The notes under the pieces: generated by a model | Databases searched by the model: none | The model's input: the letters and a program-made list of their open reading frames with translations, nothing else | What the model was told of the DNA's origin: nothing | Part shown: positions 26,481 to 36,470 of the stretch, piece by piece | Numbering within the stretch: position 1 is the stretch's first letter | Layout: each line of letters opens with the position of its first letter | DNA from: SABI01 sp963663665 | GTDB lineage: Bacteria > Spirochaetota > Spirochaetia > Sphaerochaetales > Sphaerochaetaceae | Direction of reading: 5' to 3' | Assembly: GCA_963663665.2 (NCBI GenBank) | Contig: CAXXKP010000006.1 | Location: forward strand, 124,001 to 188,000 | Length of the DNA: 64,000 bases | Made by a program: the position numbers and the translations under genes

Positions 26481-27941
26481 ATGAATGTTTCAGCACTAAT
26501 GACCGATTTTTATGAGCTTACTATGATGTATGGTTATATAAAAACTAACAATAATCCCCGCGTTGTATTCGATATGTTTTACAGAACGAATCCTTTCAAC
26601 GGAGGATACGTGGTATTTACAGGCCTTCATGATCTCATTAAAAGAATAGAAACATTCACATTCAGTAAAACTGATATAGATTACTTACGAGTATTAGGTA
26701 ATTTTGATGAAGATTTTCTCTCCTTCCTCGCAGATTTCTCTTTTAAAGGAGATGTCTGGGCAATGGAGGAGGGTTCTATTGTTTTCCCAGGAGAACCATT
26801 AATTAGAATTGAAGCCACTCTAGTAGAAGCGCAACTTATCGAAGGTATGCTTTTAAATACTATCAACTTCCAGTCTCTTATTGCTACTAAAGCCTCCCGA
26901 CTTGCTCATGCTACAAAAGGGGCACCGATTATGGAGTTTGGCCTCAGAAGAGCTCAAGGTTCCGATGGTGCACTTACTGCCTCTCGTGCTGCCTTTATAG
27001 GGGGGTGTTCTGCAACAAGCAATACCCTTGCTGGGAAGGTATTCAATATCCCTGTAGCAGGAACGATGGCTCACTCATGGATTATGAGTCATCAAAGTGA
27101 ATTAGAATCATTTAGGAACTTTGCTAATCTCTATCCTGACAATGCAGTACTCTTAATCGACACCTATGACACTCTAGGTAGTGGTATAGAGAATGCCATT
27201 ATCGTTGGCAAAGAATTGCTTTCTCGTGGCAAACATATCTCTGTGAGAATAGATAGCGGAGACCTTAGTTATTTATCACGAGAAATACGAAAGAAATTAG
27301 ATGAAGCAGGACTATATGAAAGTAAGATCGTAGTTTCTAACGACCTTACTGAGGAAATTATCGAAACTTTGGTCTATGATGAAGTTCCGATTGACTCATA
27401 TGGTATTGGTACCCACCTTGTTACAGGAGGAACCCAAAGTTCTTTAAACGGAGTCTATAAACTTTCCTGTATGAGCAAAGAAGAGGGAATAAGCATTCCC
27501 GTAATGAAAATAAGCAACTCCTTTGAGAAAGCGACTAATCCGGGGAGAAAACAAGTTTACCGCTTTTTCGATAAAGAGGGAGGCGCAATGGGAGATCTCA
27601 TCACCCTAGAATCTGAAGAAGTTATAGCTGGAGAAGATATTATTTTTCATCACCCTACGAGTGAAGCAGATTACTTTACCTTAAAAAGTTCACGCTATGT
27701 GAGTGTAAAACCTATGCTGTCTCTCTACATGAAAAAAGGAATTAAGGTAGGAAAAAATATTAATATTAAAAAGATTCAAGGCGAAGTAAAAAAGAACCTA
27801 GCGACCTTCCACTCCTCCTATAAGAGAATGATTAACCCTCACATCTATAAGGTTTCTCTGTCAAAAGATTTGAAACAATTAAAAACAGAGTTGGTTATTA
27901 CCGCTAAACAAAAACAAGAGGCTTCACGGGAAAATAAATGA
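26481..27941 (+). CDS. pncB: Nicotinate phosphoribosyltransferase
   Basis: 486 residues. ALMTDFYELTMMYGY at the N-terminus, EFGLRRAQGSDGALTASRAAFIGGC in the middle and GIGTHLVTGGTQSSLNGVYKL near residue 320 are signatures of the longer nicotinate PRTase subgroup. It forms NaMN from nicotinate and PRPP for NAD salvage. It starts 11 bases after serS. The 3' end overlaps the convergent amidase gene by 18 bases. Confidence 0.95.
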   Translation: MNVSALMTDFYELTMMYGYIKTNNNPRVVFDMFYRTNPFNGGYVVFTGLHDLIKRIETFTFSKTDIDYLRVLGNFDEDFLSFLADFSFKGDVWAMEEGSIVFPGEPLIRIEATLVEAQLIEGMLLNTINFQSLIATKASRLAHATKGAPIMEFGLRRAQGSDGALTASRAAFIGGCSATSNTLAGKVFNIPVAGTMAHSWIMSHQSELESFRNFANLYPDNAVLLIDTYDTLGSGIENAIIVGKELLSRGKHISVRIDSGDLSYLSREIRKKLDEAGLYESKIVVSNDLTEEIIETLVYDEVPIDSYGIGTHLVTGGTQSSLNGVYKLSCMSKEEGISIPVMKISNSFEKATNPGRKQVYRFFDKEGGAMGDLITLESEEVIAGEDIIFHHPTSEADYFTLKSSRYVSVKPMLSLYMKKGIKVGKNINIKKIQGEVKKNLATFHSSYKRMINPHIYKVSLSKDLKQLKTELVITAKQKQEASRENK

Positions 27942-28655
27942 TCGATACTGGTCAATTCCTTCCCATATTGCATTTGCAACAGCATCTATCCATGTAGGAT
28001 CTCTCATCAGGGTCGACTCTTCTTTATTTGTGATAAAACCAGCTTCTACAACAACAGATGGCCAAATTGAATTATTAATTACGTATACATCCTGCTCTTT
28101 GACACCTCTATCATTAGATGAGGGGAATTGTTTTTTGAAAGAGGTATGCATTGCGTATCCTAAAGCAAAGGATGCTTGATTGATAGTTCTGTGTAACACA
28201 GAAAGAGCATCATTCGAAAAATAGGAAATAGACCAAGAAGGACTCTCTTTCGTAATGTAGGGAACCTTTTCCTTATTCTCTCTCACTAAGAATTCGTATC
28301 CATTAGCACTTTCATTATTTGATCCATTAATATGTATAGAAATAAAAAGAGCTTCTTCATTCCACCCCGGAAAGGTTGCGTTAGAGATTGCAATTCTCTG
28401 TTCAAGAGAAAGATAGATATCTTCATTTCGTGTGAGAATAGAGATTAAATTACTTTTTACTTCTATAATCTCTTGCAATCTTTGAGCAATGCTAAGAGTA
28501 ATATCTTTTTCTAATATTCCTTCCCCTATTGCGCCAGGATCTTCACCGCCATGACCTGCATCTATGATGATTGTACTTATTGGAAAAGAGTATGGAGTAG
28601 AAAAGACTCCCTGAAGCGTAAAAAAGAAAACCATAAAGAAGAGAGCTTTTTTCAT
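27924..28655 (-). CDS. N-acetylmuramoyl-L-alanine amidase (Amidase_3)
   Basis: 243 residues with an N-terminal signal peptide (about residues 1-19). The zinc site appears as IIDAGHGGEDPG (His), the EKDITLS glutamate, SIHINGS (His) and the catalytic VVEAGFITN. It should cleave the bond between MurNAc and the stem peptide in the periplasm. It lacks AMIN or LysM domains, so it is a bare catalytic domain. It overlaps the glycosyltransferase-like gene by 4 bases in the proA-proB-GT-amidase operon. Confidence 0.93.
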   Translation of the reverse strand: MKKALFFMVFFFTLQGVFSTPYSFPISTIIIDAGHGGEDPGAIGEGILEKDITLSIAQRLQEIIEVKSNLISILTRNEDIYLSLEQRIAISNATFPGWNEEALFISIHINGSNNESANGYEFLVRENKEKVPYITKESPSWSISYFSNDALSVLHRTINQASFALGYAMHTSFKKQFPSSNDRGVKEQDVYVINNSIWPSVVVEAGFITNKEESTLMRDPTWIDAVANAIWEGIDQYRSFIFP

Positions 28656-29569
28656 TCATCCTCCCCCACCTCTGGAGGATTCCAGTCATTCATTAATTCT
28701 GTAAAATCACATTTATACAAAGCAATACGTTTTTTCATCTCATGTTTCATATAGGCATTATCTGTATAGGAACCAATTCGTTTAAGGTAATTCTTCCCAT
28801 TAATTTGGCGCATACCAAGCGCTTTGGTGAGAGTTCTCTTCAGTCCATCTGTTTTGCTTCTATTCTCAATGATAAGCTGTCGGTAGGGAAATTTAACTTT
28901 GAACAAAGAAACTGTAAAAATAGAGTAACCAAAGAGCCAACAGCGAACGCCAAAGTCAAGGAATTGCCAATATTCACCAGTAATAAGTTCATCAAATCCT
29001 CTCAGTCTTTGAAAGAGTGCTCTCTCGTATATACCTAATCCTAAATAAGGATATAAGGTTGTCTCTTTCTCTTTTTTTGGAAAGAATGGAAGAGGATCAA
29101 TAATATGCTTTTCAATCCGAGGAACCTGAACAACAGGGATTTCCTCTTCTTCTTTATTAACCAAATGTGGTGTAAGGAGTGCTGGTTTTGGACTCTTATT
29201 AAAAAGGGCAAGTATCTCTTCAAAATCAAAATTAACGATTCTTAAATCACTCCTGGTTGCAAAGAAGTAGGTAGTATAACATTCATTCGCCATAACATTA
29301 AGCATGGATGCTACACTTGCAGGTTGCGTAAATACGATAAACGAAACTGAGGGGAATTCTAGTCTCAATTCAGTTATTTGACCAATTTCTTCATATAATA
29401 AGACATATAAAGGAGACGTGAACGTAGTCTCATAATAGCTTATTGCTTCACTGAGAACTTCATCTCCGACTCTCGCAATAAGGGCAATACTAAAGGGTTC
29501 CTCGCTATGTAGGTAACGAATGCGCTTACCAATATCTTGCTTATTTCGATACATATGATAATTGTTCAT
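28652..29569 (-). CDS. Glycosyltransferase-like protein, GT-A fold suspected
   Basis: 305 residues, no clear family by eye. The first 100 residues read like a GT-A nucleotide-binding half (PFSIALIARVGDEVLSEAISYY). The segment YLGLGIYERALFQRLRGFDE followed by FLDFGVRCWLFGYSIF resembles the acceptor-side motif of GT2 enzymes (FxRxGGFDE ... D-x-x-R-x-x-G). No certain DXD motif was found, so it may be inactive or diverged. There are no signal peptide or membrane helices. It is co-transcribed with proB (ATGA overlap) and a cell-wall amidase, which suggests an envelope role. Confidence 0.55.
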   Translation of the reverse strand: MNNYHMYRNKQDIGKRIRYLHSEEPFSIALIARVGDEVLSEAISYYETTFTSPLYVLLYEEIGQITELRLEFPSVSFIVFTQPASVASMLNVMANECYTTYFFATRSDLRIVNFDFEEILALFNKSPKPALLTPHLVNKEEEEIPVVQVPRIEKHIIDPLPFFPKKEKETTLYPYLGLGIYERALFQRLRGFDELITGEYWQFLDFGVRCWLFGYSIFTVSLFKVKFPYRQLIIENRSKTDGLKRTLTKALGMRQINGKNYLKRIGSYTDNAYMKHEMKKRIALYKCDFTELMNDWNPPEVGEDE

Positions 29570-30666
29570 AGATTATCAATAAACATGATATCCTCAGGTC
29601 TGAATATCACATCACCTCTCCCTTTTTTTGATGTATGAGTTTTATGCTGCCCTACTTTTTCAATTATCTCAGTAGAGTTGAAATAGGGAACAGCTTTTGC
29701 AATTGTGTTTATCATAACAACTTCCCCAGCCTCAAAGGCCCCATCAACCCCAGTAATGCCACTTGCTAAAAGGCTCTTGTGACTTTTTAATGCGTTTATG
29801 GCTCCCTCATCTATCCAAATCGTACCTCGAGGGGCACTATTAAGTATCCACCTTGGCCGTTGGTTTAATCTTTTCAAAGGAGCAAAATAGGTTCCGACTC
29901 TTTTCCCATTGATAATTGAAGGGAGGATATCTGCCTCATACCCACTGGCAATTACTGTAGCACATCCTGCATAGGAGGCAATACGGGCAGCAAGTAGCTT
30001 TGTTTTCATCCCACCTGTTGAGTATAGGGAACCTGCCACTCCTGCACTTTGCATAATCTCATCAGTAATAGCTTCTACCTCATGAATGATATGAGCATCC
30101 AAATACTCTTTGGGATTTTTATCGTATAGCCCATCGATGTCAGTAAGAAGAATAAGGAGATCTGCATCGATCTTACTCGCAACAAATGCACTTAGTCGGT
30201 CGTTATCACCTACTGCTGTTCCCACTTCATCTGTACTCACTGTATCATTCTCATTGAAAATAGGAATTACTCCATGGTCAAGCAAGGAGGTAACGGAATT
30301 TCTCAAATTAAGAAAAGTCTTTCTATCATTAAGTTCTGTCTTTGTAATGAGGACTTGTGCACAAATTGCATTATACGTACTGAATGCTTGTCGATAATGA
30401 CTCATCAATATAGGTTGCCCTATACTTGCACATGTTTGTCTCATGAGAGTTGATTTTATCGCAGCTTTTAGATTCAACTCTTTTGCACCAAGACCAACTG
30501 CACCACTAGTGACAAGAAGAACGCTTATTCCCTTATCCCGAAGATCAATGATTCCTTTCACGATATCACGTATTTTCTCAGTACTAATACCTGTTTCATT
30601 ACTAATGAGGTTTGTCCCCACTTTTATTACGACTCTCTTGATTGATGAGAGATTCCGAGTAATCAT
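29566..30666 (-). CDS. proB: Glutamate 5-kinase
   Basis: 366 residues with the amino-acid kinase domain (VVIKVGTNLIS at the start, VTSGAVGLGAKEL, FNENDTVSTDEVG, GDNDRLSAFVASKIDADLLILLTDIDGLY). A C-terminal PUA domain follows (about residues 275-355, including GEVVMINTIAKA). It phosphorylates glutamate, the first proline-biosynthesis step, and is normally feedback-inhibited by proline. Overlaps proA by 4 bases. Confidence 0.96.
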   Translation of the reverse strand: MITRNLSSIKRVVIKVGTNLISNETGISTEKIRDIVKGIIDLRDKGISVLLVTSGAVGLGAKELNLKAAIKSTLMRQTCASIGQPILMSHYRQAFSTYNAICAQVLITKTELNDRKTFLNLRNSVTSLLDHGVIPIFNENDTVSTDEVGTAVGDNDRLSAFVASKIDADLLILLTDIDGLYDKNPKEYLDAHIIHEVEAITDEIMQSAGVAGSLYSTGGMKTKLLAARIASYAGCATVIASGYEADILPSIINGKRVGTYFAPLKRLNQRPRWILNSAPRGTIWIDEGAINALKSHKSLLASGITGVDGAFEAGEVVMINTIAKAVPYFNSTEIIEKVGQHKTHTSKKGRGDVIFRPEDIMFIDNL

Positions 30667-31982
30667 TCATCCACCTCAACAAAGCTTTTTCCGGTAGTTT
30701 CTAAATCCTGATGTTTGAAGTTTTTCCCATTCTCATACGAGTCAACAATATGACCATCTCCCCGTAATAACCATTTTGTGGTAACAAGTCCTTCAAGCCC
30801 CACAGGACCGCGTGCATGTATCTTTTGAGTACTGATTCCAACTTCAGCACCTAACCCATATCGATTGCCATCTGAAAATCGAGTAGAGCAATTATGAAAG
30901 ACATCCGCTGAATCTACCATTCTCATAAACTGAGATGCTTTCTTATTATTTGTGGTAACAATACAATCTGTATGTTTTGATCCGTGTAGTGCGATATGTG
31001 AAATTGCCTCCTCCATAGAAGAGACCACTTTAATTGCAATTTCGTAGTCTAGGAACTCAGTATCCCAATCTTCATCGACAGCTACTATAGCCTCAATAAG
31101 GTGGCAAGTTTCGCTATCTCCATGGATTATCACATGATATTTTTCACTCATAGTCTTAAACAATGGGATAAATTGGGGAGCTATGTCTTCATGGACAAGC
31201 AGCGTTTCAATCGCATTACAGACACTTGGATATTGACACTTTGAATCAATTGCAACACTGAGTGCTAAATCTAAATTCACTTCATCGTCGATGTACATTG
31301 AACAGAGTCCATCTGAATGCCCAAGAACAGGAATTGATGAGTGTTTCATAATATATTGAACGAATTCGTTGCTTCCCCTTGGAATCAACAAATCTATACT
31401 CTCATTCAAAGTGAGTATCGTTGAAACATCCTCTCTAGAAGTAAGGTGAACAATCCAATCTCCTCCAACTTTTGATGAGGAAAGAGCTTCTTTAATAATC
31501 TTCACAAGAGCAGTATTAGTCTCAAGGGCTTCTTTACCACCCTTTAAAACTATTGCATTACCACTTTTTAATGCGAGGGAAATGATTTGAACAAGAGCAT
31601 CTGGGCGAGATTCAAAGATCATTCCAATGACTCCAATTGAAACAGGTATTTTCTCTAAAATAAGATTATCATCAAGCAAACGCTTCTCTTTTACACCACA
31701 CAGAGGATCCTTTAGAGAAATTACTTCCCGAATTCCTTTCACAACCCCTTCAATCTTCTTTTCATTGAAAAGGAGCCGTTTTATAAGTACTTGAGAAATA
31801 TTCTCATTCTTGGCATTTATAATATCTTTCCCATTAGCTTCAAATATTACCGATTTTGATAATAACAATGCTTTTGCAATTAGTTCTAACATAGAATTAC
31901 GAGTTTCAATTGAGCTCATCTCAAGAGACCGCTGAACTTCTTTAGCTCTTGAGATTTGTGTAATTATTGTTTTTTTATCCAT
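30663..31982 (-). CDS. proA: Gamma-glutamyl phosphate reductase
   Basis: 439 residues of the aldehyde-dehydrogenase superfamily. FESRPDALVQIISLALKSGNAIVLKGG, LIPRGSNEFVQYIM, HSDGLCSMYIDD, and the catalytic cysteine region SVCNAIETLLVH are all present. It reduces gamma-glutamyl phosphate to the semialdehyde with NADPH. The ribosome site GAGGAAA precedes the ATG. A good promoter (TTGATA-N17-TAATCT) lies about 35 bases upstream. First gene of proA-proB-GT-amidase. Confidence 0.96.
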   Translation of the reverse strand: MDKKTIITQISRAKEVQRSLEMSSIETRNSMLELIAKALLLSKSVIFEANGKDIINAKNENISQVLIKRLLFNEKKIEGVVKGIREVISLKDPLCGVKEKRLLDDNLILEKIPVSIGVIGMIFESRPDALVQIISLALKSGNAIVLKGGKEALETNTALVKIIKEALSSSKVGGDWIVHLTSREDVSTILTLNESIDLLIPRGSNEFVQYIMKHSSIPVLGHSDGLCSMYIDDEVNLDLALSVAIDSKCQYPSVCNAIETLLVHEDIAPQFIPLFKTMSEKYHVIIHGDSETCHLIEAIVAVDEDWDTEFLDYEIAIKVVSSMEEAISHIALHGSKHTDCIVTTNNKKASQFMRMVDSADVFHNCSTRFSDGNRYGLGAEVGISTQKIHARGPVGLEGLVTTKWLLRGDGHIVDSYENGKNFKHQDLETTGKSFVEVDE

Positions 31983-32015
31983 TTATTTCCTCACAACAGT
32001 TGTGCTACAACCAAT

Positions 32016-32044
32016 AGATTACTCTGTATTGGACTCCTTATCAA
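32016..32044 (-). promoter_or_regulatory. Promoter of the proA operon
   Basis: Minus strand TTGATA (32039-32044), 17-base spacer, TAATCT (32016-32021). Between it and the start codon lies a perfect palindrome CACAAC-A-GTTGTG (31992-32004), a possible operator or leader hairpin. Confidence 0.6.
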
Positions 32045-32152
32045 GGATGGTTCTTTTAGAGAATAACTCAATTTAAAATATTCCCATTGTATTTTTCCAA
32101 ACATATTGGTAAAATAGGAGAGAATTTAAAATTATCGATAAGAGGAAATACT

Positions 32153-33241
32153 ATGAAATTGCTAAAATCTCTCACCATGTTAATCGTAATACTGCTCATC
32201 ACCTTGAGTCCTTTGAGTGCGAATGGGATAGCAGAACAAGAATTACCAACTCCTTCAGTGGTAACAGCACTAGATTCATTTCAGGATCAAGTAGAGGTAA
32301 AAACTCCTATAAAAAATATCGCTATCATTGGGAAAGCTGCCCTAATGCCAGCAGATGCTCTTTATCTTTTTCCTGAAGTGAAACAAATGAATGTCACTAT
32401 GGCCAAAACAGACCAAGGATTAGGTGATTTCTTTACCCTCGTTGTTCCTAAAGAGAAAGAGACAAAGAGATTAGGCCAAACAATTAGTGCTGAGGAGATT
32501 CTTGCTATCGACCCAGATATCATCCTCACAAAATCTAGGAATAAGAAAGATATTGAAAAACTCATAGGTCAATTCAATATTCCGATCTTCGCCCTCGATT
32601 TAGAAACAACCGATAGTTGGAAAAAAGAGATTATACAACTTGGAATTCTTCTTAATAATGAGAAAAGAGGAGAAGAAATCGTTCAAGAAATAACAAATCG
32701 AGAAATGGAAGTAAGTAAGAAAATTGCAAATGCGCAAAAACCTACTGTTCTCGTTCTGCAAGGAAATAGTAATAATGGTGTAACAAGTTTTAGCGTAGCT
32801 CCAAAGAATTGGATGCAAGGTGAATTAGTCGAAAAAGCAGGTGGTGAAGCAATTGTAATGCCTGGTAACAATTCAGGATGGAGTGTAGTATCTTTTGAGC
32901 AAATTGCGGTGTGGAATCCCGATTATATTATTATCGTCTCTTATAAAACAAAAGGGGACTCCTTTAGTGAGCAAATTTATTCATCGAGTGAATGGAAAGA
33001 ATTAAAAAGTGTAAAAAATGGAAATGTGTACCTAGCACCATCTGATGTAGTGAATTATTTTCAACCAAATAGTCGGTGGATTCTAGCTCTCCAATGGCTA
33101 GGAGCCACACTCCATCCTTCTATTTTTAGCGATATAAATATGTCTGATGAAGTTGCTTCGTTTTATAAAGAAATGTATGGTATAAGTAATCAAGAAATAC
33201 TTGATGAACTTGTAAACAAGTATAACTCATCACTGAAATAG
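32153..33241 (+). CDS. Iron/siderophore-type ABC transporter binding protein
   Basis: 362 residues of the FecB/BtuF-like (Peripla_BP_2) family. It has a signal peptide (KLLKSLTMLIVILLITLSPLS, then ANG) without lipobox cysteine. The body shows the two-lobe pattern with a long connecting helix (IIQLGILLNNEKRGEEIVQEI) and VVSFEQIAVWNPDYIIIVS, typical of binding proteins for iron complexes. The open frame begins 22 codons earlier, but AGAGGAAA sits just before the ATG at 32153. Heads a three-gene importer operon. Iron complex, haem or cobalamin cannot be separated by eye. Confidence 0.85.
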   Translation: MKLLKSLTMLIVILLITLSPLSANGIAEQELPTPSVVTALDSFQDQVEVKTPIKNIAIIGKAALMPADALYLFPEVKQMNVTMAKTDQGLGDFFTLVVPKEKETKRLGQTISAEEILAIDPDIILTKSRNKKDIEKLIGQFNIPIFALDLETTDSWKKEIIQLGILLNNEKRGEEIVQEITNREMEVSKKIANAQKPTVLVLQGNSNNGVTSFSVAPKNWMQGELVEKAGGEAIVMPGNNSGWSVVSFEQIAVWNPDYIIIVSYKTKGDSFSEQIYSSSEWKELKSVKNGNVYLAPSDVVNYFQPNSRWILALQWLGATLHPSIFSDINMSDEVASFYKEMYGISNQEILDELVNKYNSSLK

Positions 33242-33259
33242 GGAAAGGAATAATACTTC

Positions 33260-34273
33260 GTGAAAACAGATTATCTTACTATGATAAAGAAGTATCGAAA
33301 GAGAGTACTTCTCCTATCTTTGATACTCATCCTAACTACCATCATCTCCCTTCTGATAGGGCGCTATCCCAAGATAGGATTTCTATCCCTCGATAATCTA
33401 TTTCATGATCCTCTCGTTGCAAAGATTTTGTTTCATATACGTCTTCCTCGAGTCCTCCTTGCAATTTTGGGAGGTGCTTCTTTAGCAAGTGCGGGTTTTG
33501 TATTCCAAATGTTGTTTGCAAACCCGCTTGTAGAACCAGGCTTCTTAGGTGTTTCTCAGGGAGCTGCCTTCGGAGCTGCAGTAGTAATGGTATTTTTTGG
33601 TGCAACTTCACTTTTTGTGCAGTTCAGTGCAACCATCTTTGCTCTTCTTGCTCTCTACCTCTCGTATTTTATTGCAAAAAAATTTCGATTTGGAGGATGG
33701 ATCTTACGTTTAGTACTCTCGGGAATTGCAGTCAGTGCAATATTCAGCTCTCTTCTCTCAGTGGTAAAAGTATTAGCTGACCCGATGACAAGTTTAGCTG
33801 AAATCACCTTTTGGATGATGGGAGGACTTTATAACACCAACTGGGATAAGACTCTCACTGTCGCTCCTATTATGATCATCTCGTTAGGTGTTCTCCTTCT
33901 ACTAAGGTGGCGAATTAACTTGTTGAGCCTTCCCGATAGAACTGGTCATACGCTTGGAATAAAAGTTGCTGGAGAGAGAATATTACTCTTGTTCATTGCA
34001 ACTCTTGCAACAACCGCTATTATCTCTGTAGCTGGGCTCATCTCTTGGGTGGGTCTCATTATACCCCACTTAGCAAGAAGATTATTCACAAGCGACTCAC
34101 GATATGCTCTAGGAGGATCTATGATGATGGGTTCTTTATTTTTACTTGTAAGTGATACAATAGGAAGAACTCTCTTACCAAGTGAAATTCCTCTTGGGAT
34201 TATCACGAGCTTTTTCGGAGCTATTTTATTTATCATCATTTTAAGTCGTAGAGTCTCTGAGGTAAACTTATGA
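33260..34273 (+). CDS. FecCD-family ABC transporter permease
   Basis: 337 residues with about ten membrane helices and the family blocks RLPRVLLAILGGASLASAGFVFQMLFANPLVEPGFLGVSQGAAFGA, FWMMGGLY, and VAGLISWVGLIIPHLARR near the coupling region. It is the homodimeric channel of an iron-complex importer. GTG start at 33260; an ATG seven codons later is an alternative. The stop overlaps the ATPase start by 4 bases. Confidence 0.95.
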   Translation: MKTDYLTMIKKYRKRVLLLSLILILTTIISLLIGRYPKIGFLSLDNLFHDPLVAKILFHIRLPRVLLAILGGASLASAGFVFQMLFANPLVEPGFLGVSQGAAFGAAVVMVFFGATSLFVQFSATIFALLALYLSYFIAKKFRFGGWILRLVLSGIAVSAIFSSLLSVVKVLADPMTSLAEITFWMMGGLYNTNWDKTLTVAPIMIISLGVLLLLRWRINLLSLPDRTGHTLGIKVAGERILLLFIATLATTAIISVAGLISWVGLIIPHLARRLFTSDSRYALGGSMMMGSLFLLVSDTIGRTLLPSEIPLGIITSFFGAILFIIILSRRVSEVNL

Positions 34274-35043
34274 GTAATATTGCTTACTGCTTAGATGATG
34301 TGTCCTACACCTACGAAGGCAATAATCTCATCGCAATTGATCAGATGAAAGTATCGATTGTAAAACATAAAACTACTGCTCTCCTTGGCCCAAATGGAGC
34401 AGGTAAATCGACCTTGATGGACTTACTTCTCTCATATAGAAAAGTAAGTAAAGGTAAAATTGTTCTCTTCGATAAAGAACTCAGTACCTACTCAAAAAAG
34501 GAGCTAGGTAGAACAGTAGGACTTGTTCCACAAGAAGAGAGATCAAGATTTGCATTCACCTGTATTGAGTATGTCCTCTTTGGCAGGTCTCCATACCTTC
34601 ATCATATGAAAAGTCCGTCCAAGGAGGATGTAGATATTGCCTATGAGGCTCTAAGTCAAGTTGGACTTAGCAAATTAGCCCATCGTCAGGTAACCACTTT
34701 GAGTGGAGGAGAACATCAACTGCTCCTACTTGCAAGAACTTTAGCTCAGCAACCCAAACTCATTCTCCTTGATGAACCAACGAGTTCACTAGACCCTGGC
34801 AACACTGCACGAGTCCTTTCTATCTTGCATACACTGAAAGATAAAGGGATTACGTTAGTATTTACTACACATGACCCTTCAATCGCAGCAGATATTGCAG
34901 ATGAAGTGATTATGATTAAAGAAGGAAGACTACTATTCTCAGGAAATATGAAAGAGAAGTTCAATGGGGAAAACCTTACGACTCTCTACGACACACCTTT
35001 AGAGACCTTCATGTATCATGATAGGTTAGTAATTATTAGGTAA
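34270..35043 (+). CDS. Iron-type ABC transporter ATP-binding protein
   Basis: 257 residues with Walker A GPNGAGKST (about residue 40), signature LSGGEHQLLLLARTL, Walker B LILLDEPTSSLD and switch histidine TTHDP. It resembles FecE/BtuD-type ATPases. The C-terminal 40 residues are those of the metal-chelate importer group. It overlaps the permease gene and closes the operon 6 bases before the stop of a convergent gene. Confidence 0.95.
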   Translation: MSNIAYCLDDVSYTYEGNNLIAIDQMKVSIVKHKTTALLGPNGAGKSTLMDLLLSYRKVSKGKIVLFDKELSTYSKKELGRTVGLVPQEERSRFAFTCIEYVLFGRSPYLHHMKSPSKEDVDIAYEALSQVGLSKLAHRQVTTLSGGEHQLLLLARTLAQQPKLILLDEPTSSLDPGNTARVLSILHTLKDKGITLVFTTHDPSIAADIADEVIMIKEGRLLFSGNMKEKFNGENLTTLYDTPLETFMYHDRLVIIR

Positions 35044-35049
35044 TGAGGA

Positions 35050-36204
35050 TTAATTAGCGTTCACAAATACATATATAATGGAACTATAGTTCCCTGCAAT
35101 ATAAGAAGTCGGAGTAAGACCTGATGCTAAGTAGATAGAAACATCTCCTTGCAATGACTTTTGAGATGCTGTCTCTCCGTGGGTAGGACTCGTAAAGGTA
35201 GTATTTGTAGTAGAAAAGGAATTATGTGTTGCGTCTACCTTGACAGGAGACAAATTAGGTACTTGAGAGTCAAATACCACTGAGTATGGGAATGTTCTAT
35301 TTTGTGCATCTTTAAAAATGAAATCGACTGCAGATCCTGCACTGTCGGAATGAAAAGATATAGTAGCCGAGCTATCTGCGGATTGGTACCGAACAGAACC
35401 AACCGGGAAGCTATTACTTGTACTTGTATAACTTATAAGAGTACTAAAAGGAATATAATCTGGAGCGATTCTCTCTACTGAGAAGAGATAAGAAGGGCCA
35501 ACATATACAGTATTTCCTCTATATCCAGAAAGTAATAATTGATTAAAAATCCCTTCTCCAGTAATCGAGATGCCACAAGTATATTCTGCATTCCTCATAG
35601 AATTCTCAGTATCACGGATGACTGTAATATCTATCCACAGATATTCATAGGGATAACGATAAATATATGTAGGTCCATACCCTAATTGAGCACTAGAGTT
35701 ATACGCTAGGTTGGTAGGACTACTTGGCTCTGTTATTGTTTCACTTCCTGCACCTTTGGGAATTGTGATCGTATCACCAGGATTATCAATGATTGGGTTA
35801 TGGGTAAGGAGAATACCACCTTCTGCACCTGAGTGAAGTTCCCCTTTTACAGTAGTTACCAAAAAAACTCTTCGATATCGAGAAGTATCACCGACACGGG
35901 TATAATAGAAGTAACTACTACTTTGACCACTTGCATAAGGAGGTTCCGCATTAAATGTGAGAACAACTCCTTCTTCTCCTTGGTAAATAAATCTTCCAAT
36001 AAACCCGTCCAGATTGTAATGTTCATAATAAGTATCGTAATAAGAAGGAGTTGTATTGGAATCAGCAATCCCTACATTGAGTCTATTTAATATCCCGTTT
36101 GTTCCAGCTGGATCCCAAATGAGAGACGCTGAATATATTGGAAATAAAGAGTTCGAAACTATAAAAAAACCTAGAAGCAACATGTAATAAGCTTTAATCT
36201 TCAC
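35050..36204 (-). CDS. Unrecognised secreted protein
   Basis: 384 residues with a clear signal peptide (MKIKAYYMLLLGFFIVSNSLF, then YSASL). The mature part is rich in Ser, Thr, Tyr, Asn and Gly with little helix, as expected of an extracellular or outer-membrane beta protein. It has no cysteine in the mature region, no lipobox, and I recognise no domain. It is a single-gene unit convergent with the iron importer. It could be a surface adhesin-like or spore-coat-U-like exported protein, but nothing in the sequence proves that. Confidence 0.7.
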   Translation of the reverse strand: MKIKAYYMLLLGFFIVSNSLFPIYSASLIWDPAGTNGILNRLNVGIADSNTTPSYYDTYYEHYNLDGFIGRFIYQGEEGVVLTFNAEPPYASGQSSSYFYYTRVGDTSRYRRVFLVTTVKGELHSGAEGGILLTHNPIIDNPGDTITIPKGAGSETITEPSSPTNLAYNSSAQLGYGPTYIYRYPYEYLWIDITVIRDTENSMRNAEYTCGISITGEGIFNQLLLSGYRGNTVYVGPSYLFSVERIAPDYIPFSTLISYTSTSNSFPVGSVRYQSADSSATISFHSDSAGSAVDFIFKDAQNRTFPYSVVFDSQVPNLSPVKVDATHNSFSTTNTTFTSPTHGETASQKSLQGDVSIYLASGLTPTSYIAGNYSSIIYVFVNAN

Positions 36205-36470
36205 CCTTCACTCCACATAATTCATATACTTGGTGTATATCCACTTTTTGTTCAATTGAATAATGTTAAATACATTAATATATGAGAACATAGAACTCGT
36301 CAATCTATAATTGATTCAAAAACCTCAATAAAAAAACTATTTATCATCTTCACCTAATCTTTACCATAATTTCATCTATATACTATCTATACAAGAGGAT
36401 ATTCATTGCCGAAAGAATGTAACGTGAGTATTATAGGGGTAAGATAAAATTAATTATGAGGAGGATCATA

